Shown here: positions 7,928 through 15,190 of the stretch, piece by piece | Layout of the letters: every line of letters begins with the position of its first letter | How positions within the stretch are numbered: the first letter of the stretch is position 1 | NCBI GenBank assembly: GCA_016649525.1 | Contig: JAENXM010000013.1 | Span: 1 to 15,190, forward strand | Length of the DNA stretch: 15,190 nt | Source: Actinomycetota bacterium | GTDB lineage: Bacteria; Actinomycetota; Geothermincolia; Fen-727; Anoxymicrobiaceae | Direction of reading: 5' to 3' | Program-made: the position numbers and the translations under genes | Notes under the pieces: model-generated | Database searches by the model: none | Told to the model about the DNA's origin: nothing | The model's input: the letters and a program-made list of their open reading frames with translations, nothing else

Positions 7928-9196
7928 CTACATCCTGCCGGATAACCCCACGCTTCCCTCTTCTATCGGCCCGATGACAGCGAGGCTCGCTCCCGAGCCT
8001 CCCCATGTTTCCTCGAACACACGGTCGATATCACCGGAATCTACACTTTCCACCCGTTCAACTATCTCATCTACTGTCAGGTGGTCGCTTTCCGCAAGCT
8101 CGGTTTTGGCCATCCTGCTCATGCGGTTGCCGCTGTCCTCCATGCTTATCAGAAGACTACCCTTTATATGGTTCTTCGCTCGCTCGACCTCATCGGGTTT
8201 GAGACCGTCCTCTTTGATGCCCAGAAGTACTTCCTCGGTAAGCTCTATGACCTTCTGCGCCTGGCTCGGGTGCGTGCCACAGAAAATGCCGACCATACCC
8301 ATACCCAGCATCATCCCTGTGTAGGAGTATATCGAATAGGCAAGTCCTTGCTCCTCCCTGATCTTCTGGAACAGCCTGCTGCTCATGCTCCCGCCGAGGA
8401 TGTTATCGAGTACCGCGAACGCGAACCTGTCCGGGTGTCCCCTGCGGAGACCTTTAGAGCCAACGCATATGTTAGCCTGCTCCGTGTCTTTGTAGAATAC
8501 CATGCTTCTCGAAAGAGGCTTCTCGAGCGAGTCGTCTCGAACCGCCGGCGCTCCGGTCGTAATCGAACCCGTTCGAGCCCTTATCATCTCACAAAGCCTG
8601 TCGTGTTCCACGGCACCGGCCGCAGCAACCAGTATCCGGGACGCGACGTAACGATCCTTGTAGAACTTCGCGAGCGAATCGCGTTCAGCCGCCCTTATGA
8701 CATTCGTGTCCCCAAGAACCATGTGACCCGCCGGGTGCTCCCCCCACATCAACATCGCGAGATAGTCGTGTACCAGTTCGTCAGGCGAGTCCAGGTGCAT
8801 CGCTATTTCCTCGAGCACCACCTGTCGTTCCGAGTCGATGTCCTTGGGATCCAGCAGTGGGTCGAGGACCATGTCAAAGATTATCTCCACCGCCCTCGCA
8901 AGGTACTCCTCGAGTACTCTCGAGTAAACGGATGTATGCTCTTTCCCCGTCGCCGCGTTCAGGTCCGCCCCCATATGGTCGAAAGCCTCGGCTATCTCCT
9001 TGGCGTTCATCCTGGGAGTCCCCTTGAACAGAAGATGCTCCAGAAGATGTGTGAGCCCGACTTCCCGGTCATCTTCGTCCCTTGAACCCGTATCTATCCA
9101 GATACCAAGGGAGACAGAACGCACTTCCGGGATGAACTCGGAAAGAACGCGTACGCCGGAGTCCAGTTCGGTCTTTAACGGCAGCCTGTCAGGCAT
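7928..9196 (-). CDS. M16-family zinc metallopeptidase (processing-peptidase-like, YmxG/MlpA type)
   Basis: This 422-residue protein is a single-chain M16B-type peptidase related to mitochondrial processing peptidase. The inverted zinc motif HLLEH is at 50-54 (H50, E53, H54), and the third ligand is expected at E129 or E130 in LEEIAMHLDSPDE, about 76 residues on. The middle and C-terminal halves show the usual second-domain pattern, including GGSMSSRLFQKIREEQGLAYSIYS. No signal peptide is visible, so it is probably cytosolic. The substrate is unknown; Bacillus has a homologue at the same place beside pnp. The ATG at 9196 is 11 bases after the pnp stop and lies at the family's usual N-terminus (PLKTELDSGVRVLSE). 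It probably forms an operon with pnp and dapB. Confidence 0.93.
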   Translation of the reverse strand: MPDRLPLKTELDSGVRVLSEFIPEVRSVSLGIWIDTGSRDEDDREVGLTHLLEHLLFKGTPRMNAKEIAEAFDHMGADLNAATGKEHTSVYSRVLEEYLARAVEIIFDMVLDPLLDPKDIDSERQVVLEEIAMHLDSPDELVHDYLAMLMWGEHPAGHMVLGDTNVIRAAERDSLAKFYKDRYVASRILVAAAGAVEHDRLCEMIRARTGSITTGAPAVRDDSLEKPLSRSMVFYKDTEQANICVGSKGLRRGHPDRFAFAVLDNILGGSMSSRLFQKIREEQGLAYSIYSYTGMMLGMGMVGIFCGTHPSQAQKVIELTEEVLLGIKEDGLKPDEVERAKNHIKGSLLISMEDSGNRMSRMAKTELAESDHLTVDEIVERVESVDSGDIDRVFEETWGGSGASLAVIGPIEEGSVGLSGRM

Positions 9197-9207
9197 GTCT
9201 GTCGGTC

Positions 9208-11520
9208 TCAGCTCTTGCCGGGTGCCAGGTCGATCGGCCTGAGGTCTATGCGTCCGAGGTTGTCGATGCCCTCGATCTCGACCTCGACCTTGTCTCCGAC
9301 GTTTACCACATCCTCGACCCGGTCTACCCTTTTATCGGAAAGCTTGGATATGTGGATCAAACCGTCCTTTCCGGGGGCCAGCTGGACGAACGCCCCGAAG
9401 TTCGTCGTCTTGACGACCGTTCCGAGGTACTTGTCCCCGACCTCGGGGTCTCGTGCTATTCGCTCTATTTCGCGTTTGACGCTCTCGACGTTATCGCGGT
9501 CCCTTCCGAAGACGAACACGCTGCCGTCATTCTCGACATCGATCTCCACATCGTAACGCTCGATAAGTCCCCTGATGTTTCTCCCTCCAGGGCCTATCAG
9601 GTCACCAATCTTGTCGACCGGTATCTTCATCTGCATCATCCTTGGCGCGTTGGGTGATACCTCGGTCCTGGGTTCGGCTATCGCATCCGACATCGCCTTG
9701 ATTATGAAATACCTTCCCTGCCTGGCCTGCTCGAGCGCTTCCTCCATTATCTGCTGCGATATGCCCAGGCACTTGATGTCCATCTGCAGAGCCGTTATCC
9801 CGAGCTTTGTCCCCGCCACCTTGAAGTCCATGTCTCCGATAGCGTCCTCGAGCCCCTGGATGTCACTCAGGAAGACATGTCTTCCATCCTCGATGACAAG
9901 ACCCATTGCAATACCGCTTACTGCAGACTTCTCCGTGAGCGGGACGCCGGCATCCATCAGCGCCATGCTGCTTGCGCAGGTGCTCGCCATGGAGGTAGAG
10001 CCGTTTGACTCCAGCACCTCGGAGACAAGCCGAATCGTGTAGGGAAACTCATCCTCCACAGGAACTACCGGTAGAAGAGCCCTCTCCGCGAGAGCGCCAT
10101 GCCCTATATCCCTGCGTTTCGGGCCCCTCATCGGCCTCGCTTCGCCACTAGAGTAGGGTGGGAAATTGTAATGGTGAATGAACCGCTTGTACTCCTCTAT
10201 GCCCAGGTCGTCCAGAATCTGCTTCTCGCCGTGAGCTCCCAGGGTGGCAATAGTAAGCACCTGGGTCTCTCCACGTGTGAACAGAGCAGAGCCGTGGGTT
10301 TTGGGTAACAGGCCTACCTCACATGTAATCTTCCTGATCTGGAAAGGTTTTCTCCCGTCCGGCCTCAGGCTATCCTCAAGCATCTGCCTTCGGAGCAGCT
10401 TGGCCTCAAGATCGTCCAGGACCTGCTTTACCTCGCTTTCAAGTCCAGAGAACTTCTGCATGTACGCCTCTCCAAGCGCCTTCCTGGTGTCTTTCCTCTT
10501 GAGGGACCGTTCCGACTTGCTGAGATCCTCCCTTGAAGCGTCGAGCAGCGCCTGAGTCATCTCCTCCCTTGCCCCTGGCCCCATCTCAGCTGACAGAGCC
10601 TCGATGAGTTGCGTGTTCCCTATGATGCGTGAGAGTATGCCGACGATCTTTCTCTCGGAAGCAGGGAAGGCCCCCGCGGCATCAACCGCTACCTGCTTGA
10701 AGGCTTCGGATTTTTCATCTATCTCGTTAGCATCCTCGCCCTTGTAAGCATTGATGAACGCCGCTACCGCTTCGCCGTATCGGGGCTCCAGAAACGAGGA
10801 TATTTCTCCGATTATCTCGTTCTTTGGTTTTTCTCCCCTGCCTCGCCTGACTTCCTCGTCGAGCCTGTCGATCACCTCGATGATCTCTTTTATTGCTTTC
10901 TGCCCGACCTCCAGCCCTTCTACAATTTCACCCTCTGTGACCTGGCGCGCTCCTGCCTCCACCATGATCAGGGATTCGCGGTTGCCAGCCACTATAAGGT
11001 TCATCGTCGAGTCTTCCAGCTCCTGGTAGGTCGGGTTTATCTTCCAATCATCACCCAACCGTCCCACGCGGACTCCCGCCAGGGGGCCGTGGAAGGGTAT
11101 ATTTGATAGGGTGATGGCTGCCGAAGCACCTACGATTCCGAGCATGTCCGGCGGGTTCACCTGGTCCGTTGAGAGCACGGTCAATACCACCTGCAACTCG
11201 TTGCGGAGCTCCTTTTCAAAGTTGGGTCTTATTGTCCTGTCGATGATGCGGGCGGTAAGCGTTGCTACCTCGGTGGGTCTTCCCTCTCTGCGGAAGAAGC
11301 TTCCGGGTATCTTCCCCGCTGCGTACATGCGTTCTTCGACGTCAACCGTAAGCGGGAGGAAATCCGTCTGGCGCACATCCTCCGCAGCCACTACCGTGAC
11401 CAGTACGGATGTCCCATCACAGCTGACAAGCGCTGCGCCGTCAGCCTGCTTTGCGAATTTTCCTGTCTCAATCCGGATCTTCCGTCCGGAAATCTCTATT
11501 TCCTTCGATACTATTTCCAT
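9208..11520 (-). CDS. pnp: Polyribonucleotide nucleotidyltransferase (PNPase)
   Basis: PNPase degrades RNA 3' to 5' by phosphorolysis and can add 3' tails. The 770-residue protein has two RNase PH-type cores (about 1-220 and 385-610), an alpha-helical linker, a KH domain (IGDLIGPGGRNIRGLIE, about 638-654) and an S1 domain (about 698-764). The FFRREGRP loop (75-82) and the catalytic region with D564/D566 and D581 are present. The linker is about 160 residues by my domain estimate, longer than in the Bacillus or E. coli enzymes as I remember them, which accounts for the extra length. I chose the ATG at 11520: the family N-terminus MEIVSKEIEISGRKI starts there, with AAGGAGG 11 bases upstream. 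The in-frame ATG at 11547 lacks a ribosome site. The gene follows rpsO by 88 bases, as in most bacteria. Confidence 0.96.
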   Translation of the reverse strand: MEIVSKEIEISGRKIRIETGKFAKQADGAALVSCDGTSVLVTVVAAEDVRQTDFLPLTVDVEERMYAAGKIPGSFFRREGRPTEVATLTARIIDRTIRPNFEKELRNELQVVLTVLSTDQVNPPDMLGIVGASAAITLSNIPFHGPLAGVRVGRLGDDWKINPTYQELEDSTMNLIVAGNRESLIMVEAGARQVTEGEIVEGLEVGQKAIKEIIEVIDRLDEEVRRGRGEKPKNEIIGEISSFLEPRYGEAVAAFINAYKGEDANEIDEKSEAFKQVAVDAAGAFPASERKIVGILSRIIGNTQLIEALSAEMGPGAREEMTQALLDASREDLSKSERSLKRKDTRKALGEAYMQKFSGLESEVKQVLDDLEAKLLRRQMLEDSLRPDGRKPFQIRKITCEVGLLPKTHGSALFTRGETQVLTIATLGAHGEKQILDDLGIEEYKRFIHHYNFPPYSSGEARPMRGPKRRDIGHGALAERALLPVVPVEDEFPYTIRLVSEVLESNGSTSMASTCASSMALMDAGVPLTEKSAVSGIAMGLVIEDGRHVFLSDIQGLEDAIGDMDFKVAGTKLGITALQMDIKCLGISQQIMEEALEQARQGRYFIIKAMSDAIAEPRTEVSPNAPRMMQMKIPVDKIGDLIGPGGRNIRGLIERYDVEIDVENDGSVFVFGRDRDNVESVKREIERIARDPEVGDKYLGTVVKTTNFGAFVQLAPGKDGLIHISKLSDKRVDRVEDVVNVGDKVEVEIEGIDNLGRIDLRPIDLAPGKS

Positions 11521-11523
11521 AAT

Positions 11524-11543
11524 AAAAAGAGCCTCCTTGGGCT
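11524..11543 (-). promoter_or_regulatory. Possible small hairpin around the pnp ribosome site with following U-run
   Basis: On the reverse strand, AGCC (11543-11540) can pair with GGCT (11533-11530) across a six-base loop. The pnp Shine-Dalgarno AAGGAGG (11538-11532) lies in the loop and the 3' arm, and five T residues follow (11528-11524). A four-pair stem is weak, so this may be chance. PNPase autoregulates its own leader in E. coli, which makes the overlap worth recording. Confidence 0.15.
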
Positions 11544-11608
11544 TCATTTAAAACCAGTTCTAAGCAGTATTCGTTTCACCGGGTCTGTTTTCTTCTTCTC
11601 CTCTTACA

Positions 11609-11875
11609 TCATCTCCTCAAGCCAAGTCTCTTGATAAGGGTACGATACCTCTCAATGTCCTCTTTCTTCAGGTAGTTGAGCAGCCTCTTTCTCCTGCCGA
11701 CCTTCAACAACAGACCCCTGCGTGAGTGATGGTCTTTCTTGTGGAATTTGAGGTGCTCGGTGAGCTCGCTGATCTCCCGCGTGAGCAGCGCTACCTGGAC
11801 CTCGGTCGAGCCCGTGTCCTTATCGTGCGTCCTGTATTCCTCGACTATCGTTCTTTTTTCTTCTCTGGGGGCCAT
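11609..11875 (-). CDS. rpsO: 30S ribosomal protein S15
   Basis: S15 is a primary 16S rRNA-binding protein that helps build the platform of the small subunit. The 88-residue protein matches family length. It shows the characteristic DTGSTEVQVALLT region (20-32) and the HHSRRGLLLKVGRRKRLLNYL block (49-69), the rRNA-contacting helices. The ATG at 11875 is the family start; the upstream purine stretch GGGACGGAAA gives only a modest ribosome site. The gene sits 66 bases after ribF and 88 bases before pnp, the classic rpsO-pnp pair. An extended -10 promoter candidate lies just upstream. S15 often represses its own translation, but I could not identify a specific pseudoknot here. Confidence 0.97.
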   Translation of the reverse strand: MAPREEKRTIVEEYRTHDKDTGSTEVQVALLTREISELTEHLKFHKKDHHSRRGLLLKVGRRKRLLNYLKKEDIERYRTLIKRLGLRR

Positions 11876-11906
11876 TTTCCGTCCCGTTCGATCTCAGGCT
11901 GGACAA

Positions 11907-11915
11907 ATACTAGCA
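11907..11915 (-). promoter_or_regulatory. Extended -10 promoter candidate for rpsO
   Basis: On the reverse strand the gap between ribF and rpsO contains TGCTAGTAT, an extended -10 element (TGn followed by TAGTAT, four of six matches). No good -35 is visible at 16 to 18 bases upstream, which is tolerable for extended -10 promoters. It lies 31 bases upstream of the rpsO ATG and could let rpsO and pnp be transcribed apart from the upstream genes. Confidence 0.3.
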
Positions 11916-11941
11916 CAAGTCATGGAATAAAACATCATCGC

Positions 11942-12868
11942 TCAGGGCTTCTCGAGCAAAGCGCGCGCTCTCGAGACATCGCTTTCCATCTGGGTTATCA
12001 GCTCGTTTTCGCTATCGAAAGCGGTCTCATCCCTGAGCCGATGATGGAACTCCACATCTATGGATTCGCCGTATATGTCTCCCTCGAAATCAATTATATA
12101 GACCTCCACAACGGTCTCGGTGTCACCGAACGTAGGGTTGCTGCCTACGTTCGCTGCGCACAGGTACTTGCGCCCCTCGACCCCTGCCTTTCCCGCGTAG
12201 ACCCCGTCCGTGGGCACGCAGAAATCACGTTCGAGCCTTAAATTAGCGGTCGGGAACCCGAGCGCCTTGCCCCTTGAGTGCCCGGTAACAACTCTACCCA
12301 CAACCGAATATGGCCTTCCCAGAGCCTCCGTTACGGCATCGACCCTGCCTTCTTTGATCATCCTGCGGATCAGTGTGCTCGAGATGGTACCGCGTTCGGA
12401 TGTAACAAGCGGCACAATTTCAACCCCGAATCCCAGGCGCTCACCCTCGCCTGCAAGCAAAACGACATCTCCACCACCTCCAGCCCCGAAGCGGAAGTTC
12501 TTGCCTACACAGACCAGAACAGCTCCGAGGTTCTCCGCAAGAACGTATCTACAGAACTCCCCGGGGGTAAGGGAGGCGAAACACTTATCGAACCTTACCA
12601 TTATCGTGTATTCGGCCCCGAGATCCTCTATCAGATCCAGCTTGTATTCCCTGGATGTAAGGACGCAGGGGAACTCATCGGAGAGCACCTTCTGCGGGTT
12701 TCGGTCGAACGTGAGCACGACCGAGGGCACCTCGTGTTCTTCTGACCTCTCAACGCAGGTCTGTATGATCGCCCGGTGTCCCCTGTGGACGCCGTCGAAG
12801 ACCCCTATAGTCACTACACTGGAACCGGCGTATTGCCTGAACTCTTCTGCGTTCTTAAGCAGGTTCAT
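11942..12868 (-). CDS. ribF: Bifunctional riboflavin kinase / FAD synthetase
   Basis: RibF phosphorylates riboflavin to FMN and adenylates FMN to FAD. The 308-residue protein has both modules. The N-terminal nucleotidyltransferase half carries TIGVFDGVHRGH (20-31), VGKNFRFG (121-128) and ISSTLIRRMI (162-171). The C-terminal flavokinase half carries GRVVTGHSRGKALGFPTANL (191-210), with the PTAN substrate and metal motif, and VEVYIIDFEGDIYG further on. Asparagine in VGKNFRFG, where many Bacillota have aspartate, resembles actinobacterial RibF as I remember it. The ATG at 12868 overlaps the truB end by 14 bases and has GGGGA about four bases upstream. ribF beside truB is a very common bacterial arrangement. 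Confidence 0.95.
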   Translation of the reverse strand: MNLLKNAEEFRQYAGSSVVTIGVFDGVHRGHRAIIQTCVERSEEHEVPSVVLTFDRNPQKVLSDEFPCVLTSREYKLDLIEDLGAEYTIMVRFDKCFASLTPGEFCRYVLAENLGAVLVCVGKNFRFGAGGGGDVVLLAGEGERLGFGVEIVPLVTSERGTISSTLIRRMIKEGRVDAVTEALGRPYSVVGRVVTGHSRGKALGFPTANLRLERDFCVPTDGVYAGKAGVEGRKYLCAANVGSNPTFGDTETVVEVYIIDFEGDIYGESIDVEFHHRLRDETAFDSENELITQMESDVSRARALLEKP

Positions 12869-13811
12869 CTTTCCCCGAAACTGAAGACAGAGGCCTTATC
12901 ACGCGGACAGCCCTGCCACATACCTCCGGGCCATCCTCCATCCTTGGAGGTCCGTATAGAGCGATGAGGTCACCTTCGCCGCTTGAAATCCTGAAGATTG
13001 ATTCCCCTTCAGGGTACAAAGAGCGATGATATATCCATTCCCGCAGTAAAGGTTCTCCCATAGCGGTCCGTCGCTCTCCCTCGGGTGCCACGGAAACACC
13101 GGGCATCGACCTCGTAGCATCCTCGAGTGAAACCAGGTTCTCCGTCAATGCCCGGGTACCAAGCGATAACAACTCTTCAAGAGGCACCGCCGAGTCCTCC
13201 GAGAAATCCCCCGATCTCATTCTGCGAAGCGCGAATACGCACCCACCGCACCCGAGACTCCGCCCGAGATCATTGACTATGCTCCTTATATAGGTCCCAG
13301 ACCCGCACGATATAAGCAGTACCAGGTGAACGCCGTCCGGTGTTTTCTCAAACGACACGACCTCGATACTCTCAACGTTGACCTTCCGTGGGCGTGGCTC
13401 GACCTTCAATCCTCTCCTTGCGTAATAATAAAGCGGCTTTCCATTGTGCTTGACCGCGGAGTACGGCGGCGGCTTCTGGATGAGAGAGCCCCTGAATTCA
13501 TCCAGTGTTCTCTTAACCTGATCAAATTCAAGTCCGTCCGCCGTTCTTCTGCGCCTTATCTTTCCTTCGATATCGTATGTATCCGTTTCGACCCCGAGAA
13601 GCGCGTCCACCTCGTATGTCTTGTTCTGTGAGGACAGGTATCTGGATAAAAGCGTGCCGCGTCCGATGCAGAGGATCAGCACCCCAGTCGCCAGCGGATC
13701 CAGTGTGCCCGCATGCCCCACCTTCTCCGCTCCTATGTGTCTGCCTACCTTGTTGACAACCCCCCGGGAAGTGATGCCCCTCGGTTTATCAACCACCAGG
13801 ATTCCGTCCAA
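12855..13811 (-). CDS. truB: tRNA pseudouridine(55) synthase
   Basis: TruB converts U55 in the T-loop of tRNAs to pseudouridine. The 318-residue protein begins with MDGILVVDKPRGITS, the usual family N-terminus. Its catalytic aspartate is D38 in GHAGTLDPLATGVL (32-45). Further matches are the KTYEVDALLGVETDTYD segment (64-80), the RGSLIQKPPPYSAVKHNGKPLY region and the SCGSGTYIRSIVNDLGR motif. The C-terminal part resembles the TruB_C extension. The start is a TTG at 13811, chosen because the family N-terminus begins exactly there; GGGAG lies ten bases upstream. It overlaps nrnA by 23 bases and ribF by 14 bases, consistent with translational coupling. Confidence 0.96.
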   Translation of the reverse strand: MDGILVVDKPRGITSRGVVNKVGRHIGAEKVGHAGTLDPLATGVLILCIGRGTLLSRYLSSQNKTYEVDALLGVETDTYDIEGKIRRRRTADGLEFDQVKRTLDEFRGSLIQKPPPYSAVKHNGKPLYYYARRGLKVEPRPRKVNVESIEVVSFEKTPDGVHLVLLISCGSGTYIRSIVNDLGRSLGCGGCVFALRRMRSGDFSEDSAVPLEELLSLGTRALTENLVSLEDATRSMPGVSVAPEGERRTAMGEPLLREWIYHRSLYPEGESIFRISSGEGDLIALYGPPRMEDGPEVCGRAVRVIRPLSSVSGKDEPA

Positions 13812-14781
13812 CCTCGGCTATCTCCCGTCTGAGTTCGGCGAGCGCTTCGTCGATTCTATTTTTCTCGGATGTATAGGCAGCAGCGGCCCGGTGGCCGCCT
13901 CCTCCCAGCAGCCTCGCGATTTTTCCCACGTCTAATTCGGATTTCGACCGAAGGCTCACACGGGTGCGCCCGCTTTCAAGCTCTTTGAAAAGGGCCGCAA
14001 TTCTGTGGCCTTTCAAGGCCCGCAGGTAATCAATGAGGTCCTCCATCTCGTCCATGGAGACATTCCAGTGCTTCATCTCCTCCCGGGTGACGGAGCCGTG
14101 TATAAGCCCCAGGTCTTCTTCGAAAACCGCGTTTGACAGTACGTGACCGCAGAGCCTCAGGTATTGAAGGGAATCGCTCTGGTACACGTTCTGGTACACA
14201 AGGTTAGGATCAACCCCCATCCCGACCATCTCCGAGGCGACCCTGAGGGTCGTATCGGACGTGTTGCTGAACTGGAACCTGCCCGTATCGGTCAAGATCC
14301 CCACATACAGGCAGAGGGCGGCTTCCTCGCCCAGGTCGAGCCCTAATCCACCGGCACCGAGGTAGAGTATCTCCGCGACCGCTGAGGCCCCGGGGTTGAC
14401 CAGGTTCACATGTCCGAAAAACGTGTTATCCGGATGGTGATCGATGTTTATGATCTTGATATCTTTGCCCAGCCAACGTTTTATCCCTTTGATGCGCTCT
14501 ATGCTCGAGCAGTCGACAGCTATGACAAGCTGCACGTCAGGTATCTCTGCAGGCATCACAAACATGTGCCATCCAGGGAGAAAGCAGTATCTCCCGGGTG
14601 ATTCTATGGGCTCGGGCCAGCTGCAATGGACTTTCTTCCCGGCCTTCTCGAGCATCAGTGATATCCCCATCATCGAGCCAACGGCATCCCCGTCCGGGTA
14701 CTCGTGGGCGACCACCAGCACCTCCTTGCAGTCCTTGATTAGTGCGGCAGCTTTTTCTACTTCGGAACTCTCAATCGCCAC
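13789..14781 (-). CDS. nrnA: DHH-family nano-RNase / pApA phosphatase NrnA
   Basis: NrnA-type enzymes degrade two- to five-base RNAs and dephosphorylate pAp; some also cleave pApA from cyclic di-AMP breakdown. The 330-residue cytosolic protein has a DHH domain with metal ligands H26, D30 and D32 (AHEYPDGDAVGS), D90 (AVDCSS), the D114-H115-H116 triad and D165 (LTDTGRF). The DHHA1 domain follows, with the substrate loop GGGGHRAAAAY at 293-303. The GTG start at 14781 has AAGGAGG nine bases upstream, inside the end of rbfA, with an 11-base overlap. This position between rbfA and truB is conserved in many Gram-positive-type bacteria. I see no RecJ-type extra domains, so NrnA is the better call. 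Confidence 0.94.
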   Translation of the reverse strand: MAIESSEVEKAAALIKDCKEVLVVAHEYPDGDAVGSMMGISLMLEKAGKKVHCSWPEPIESPGRYCFLPGWHMFVMPAEIPDVQLVIAVDCSSIERIKGIKRWLGKDIKIINIDHHPDNTFFGHVNLVNPGASAVAEILYLGAGGLGLDLGEEAALCLYVGILTDTGRFQFSNTSDTTLRVASEMVGMGVDPNLVYQNVYQSDSLQYLRLCGHVLSNAVFEEDLGLIHGSVTREEMKHWNVSMDEMEDLIDYLRALKGHRIAALFKELESGRTRVSLRSKSELDVGKIARLLGGGGHRAAAAYTSEKNRIDEALAELRREIAEVGRNPGG

Positions 14782-15127
14782 CGGCTATATCCTCCTTGGC
14801 CTTGCGCATGATCTCATCCAGCCTAAGCGCCTCCTCGGCAAAACGCTCGCGGACAAACTCGAGCTCGGGAAGGAACTTGAGACGAAGGTGCTTTCCGAGG
14901 TGCGAGCGCAGGTAACCTCTCGCGCTCTCGAGGCCAGCAAGAGAGTTCTCTATCTCTTTCTCGGTTCCCATTATGCTCACGTAGACGCGCGCGTGCCTGA
15001 GGTCGGGGGTCACCTTTACGCTCGTTATGGTCACGAACCCGACCCTCGGGTCCTTGACCTCGCGCTGGAGGATCTCCGAAAGCTCCTCTTTGCAGGCCTC
15101 TTCCACCCGGTCTATTCGCCTGGACAT
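14771..15127 (-). CDS. rbfA: 30S ribosome-binding factor RbfA
   Basis: RbfA is a small KH-type protein needed for late 30S maturation and 16S 5'-end processing, important in cold shock. The 118-residue protein matches the family in length and pattern: MSRRIDRVEEACKEEL at the start, LQREVKDPRVGFVTITSVKV (20-39) and PDLRHARVYVSIMG (41-54). The end is a charged helix containing RFAEEALRLDEIM. The ATG at 15127 has GAGG about ten bases upstream and lies at the family N-terminus. It overlaps nrnA by 11 bases, and the open frame at the right edge overlaps it by 16 bases. infB and nusA are expected further right, outside this window. Confidence 0.96.
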   Translation of the reverse strand: MSRRIDRVEEACKEELSEILQREVKDPRVGFVTITSVKVTPDLRHARVYVSIMGTEKEIENSLAGLESARGYLRSHLGKHLRLKFLPELEFVRERFAEEALRLDEIMRKAKEDIAGGD

Positions 15128-15190
15128 ACAATAGAATCCTCTACATCATCCGCGCTGAAGATGTATTGGCGGTCTTCCATCACGTCAACA
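15112..15190 (-). CDS. C-terminal fragment of an unidentified gene running off the right edge
   Basis: One reverse frame is open from the right edge to a TAG at 15112, giving about 25 codons that end EDSIVCPGE. It overlaps the rbfA start by 16 bases, like the other overlaps in this cluster. In related bacteria the position before rbfA is often held by infB or a DUF503 (YlxP) gene. The fragment does not clearly match either ending, so I leave it unnamed. It could also be a chance open frame, since one other reverse frame stops at once and another within three codons. Confidence 0.4.
   Translation of the reverse strand, partial: VDVMEDRQYIFSADDVEDSIVCPGE

Noticed and set aside
7914..8006. N-terminal extension of dapB to 8006
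   Set aside because: The added 31 residues are arginine-rich, overlap the peptidase gene, and precede the family start; the ATG at 7913 has a good ribosome site.
8081..9085. 334-codon open frame on the plus strand opposite the M16 peptidase
   Set aside because: It is arginine-, histidine- and valine-rich without motifs, typical of a GC-rich antisense shadow. The reverse frame carries HLLEH and the M16 fold pattern.

Overview
This window looks like ordinary chromosomal core DNA from a free-living bacterium. All fifteen recognisable genes, plus a gene fragment at the right edge, lie on the minus strand, so transcription runs from high to low coordinates. G+C is moderately high by eye. Gene order matches the translation and cell-division neighbourhood of Gram-positive-type bacteria: rbfA, nrnA, truB, ribF, rpsO, pnp, an M16 peptidase, dapB, ftsK, rimO, pgsA, cinA. 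The RibF motif VGKNFRFG and the actinobacterial flavour of S15 point to a deep-branching, moderate-GC actinobacterial lineage. That is an inference from motif memory; a Bacillota relative is the main alternative. I see no mobile elements, CRISPR arrays, tRNA or rRNA genes, and no sign of recent transfer.

Right block (about 11,600 to 15,190). A gene tail runs off the right edge. It is followed by ribosome maturation and RNA genes: rbfA (30S maturation), nrnA (nano-RNA / pApA phosphodiesterase), truB (tRNA U55 pseudouridine), ribF (FMN/FAD synthesis) and rpsO (S15). rbfA to ribF overlap by 11 to 23 bases and are probably translationally coupled. rpsO has a short leader with an extended -10 promoter candidate.

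Middle block (4,823 to 11,520). pnp (polynucleotide phosphorylase with an enlarged helical linker), an M16 zinc peptidase, dapB (lysine and diaminopimelate synthesis) and ftsK (DNA translocase) follow. ftsK is preceded by an AT-rich gap with a plausible promoter.

Left block (1 to 4,724). An unrecognised 77-residue helical protein, a chemoreceptor with almost no extracytoplasmic sensor, and a YajQ-family nucleotide-binding protein sit between ftsK and rimO. After them come rimO (S12 methylthiotransferase), pgsA (phosphatidylglycerophosphate synthase) and cinA, which is cut by the left edge. Gaps from the 77-residue gene to cinA are 21 bases or less, or overlaps, so this is probably one operon.

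The least ordinary part is the small protein / chemoreceptor / YajQ trio inside the housekeeping cluster. It hints at a signalling module that senses an internal or membrane signal, but nothing in the window proves the three work together. A second noticeable trait is frequent TTG initiation: five of fifteen genes, several with strong Shine-Dalgarno sequences. I found no clear evidence of a wholly new system.
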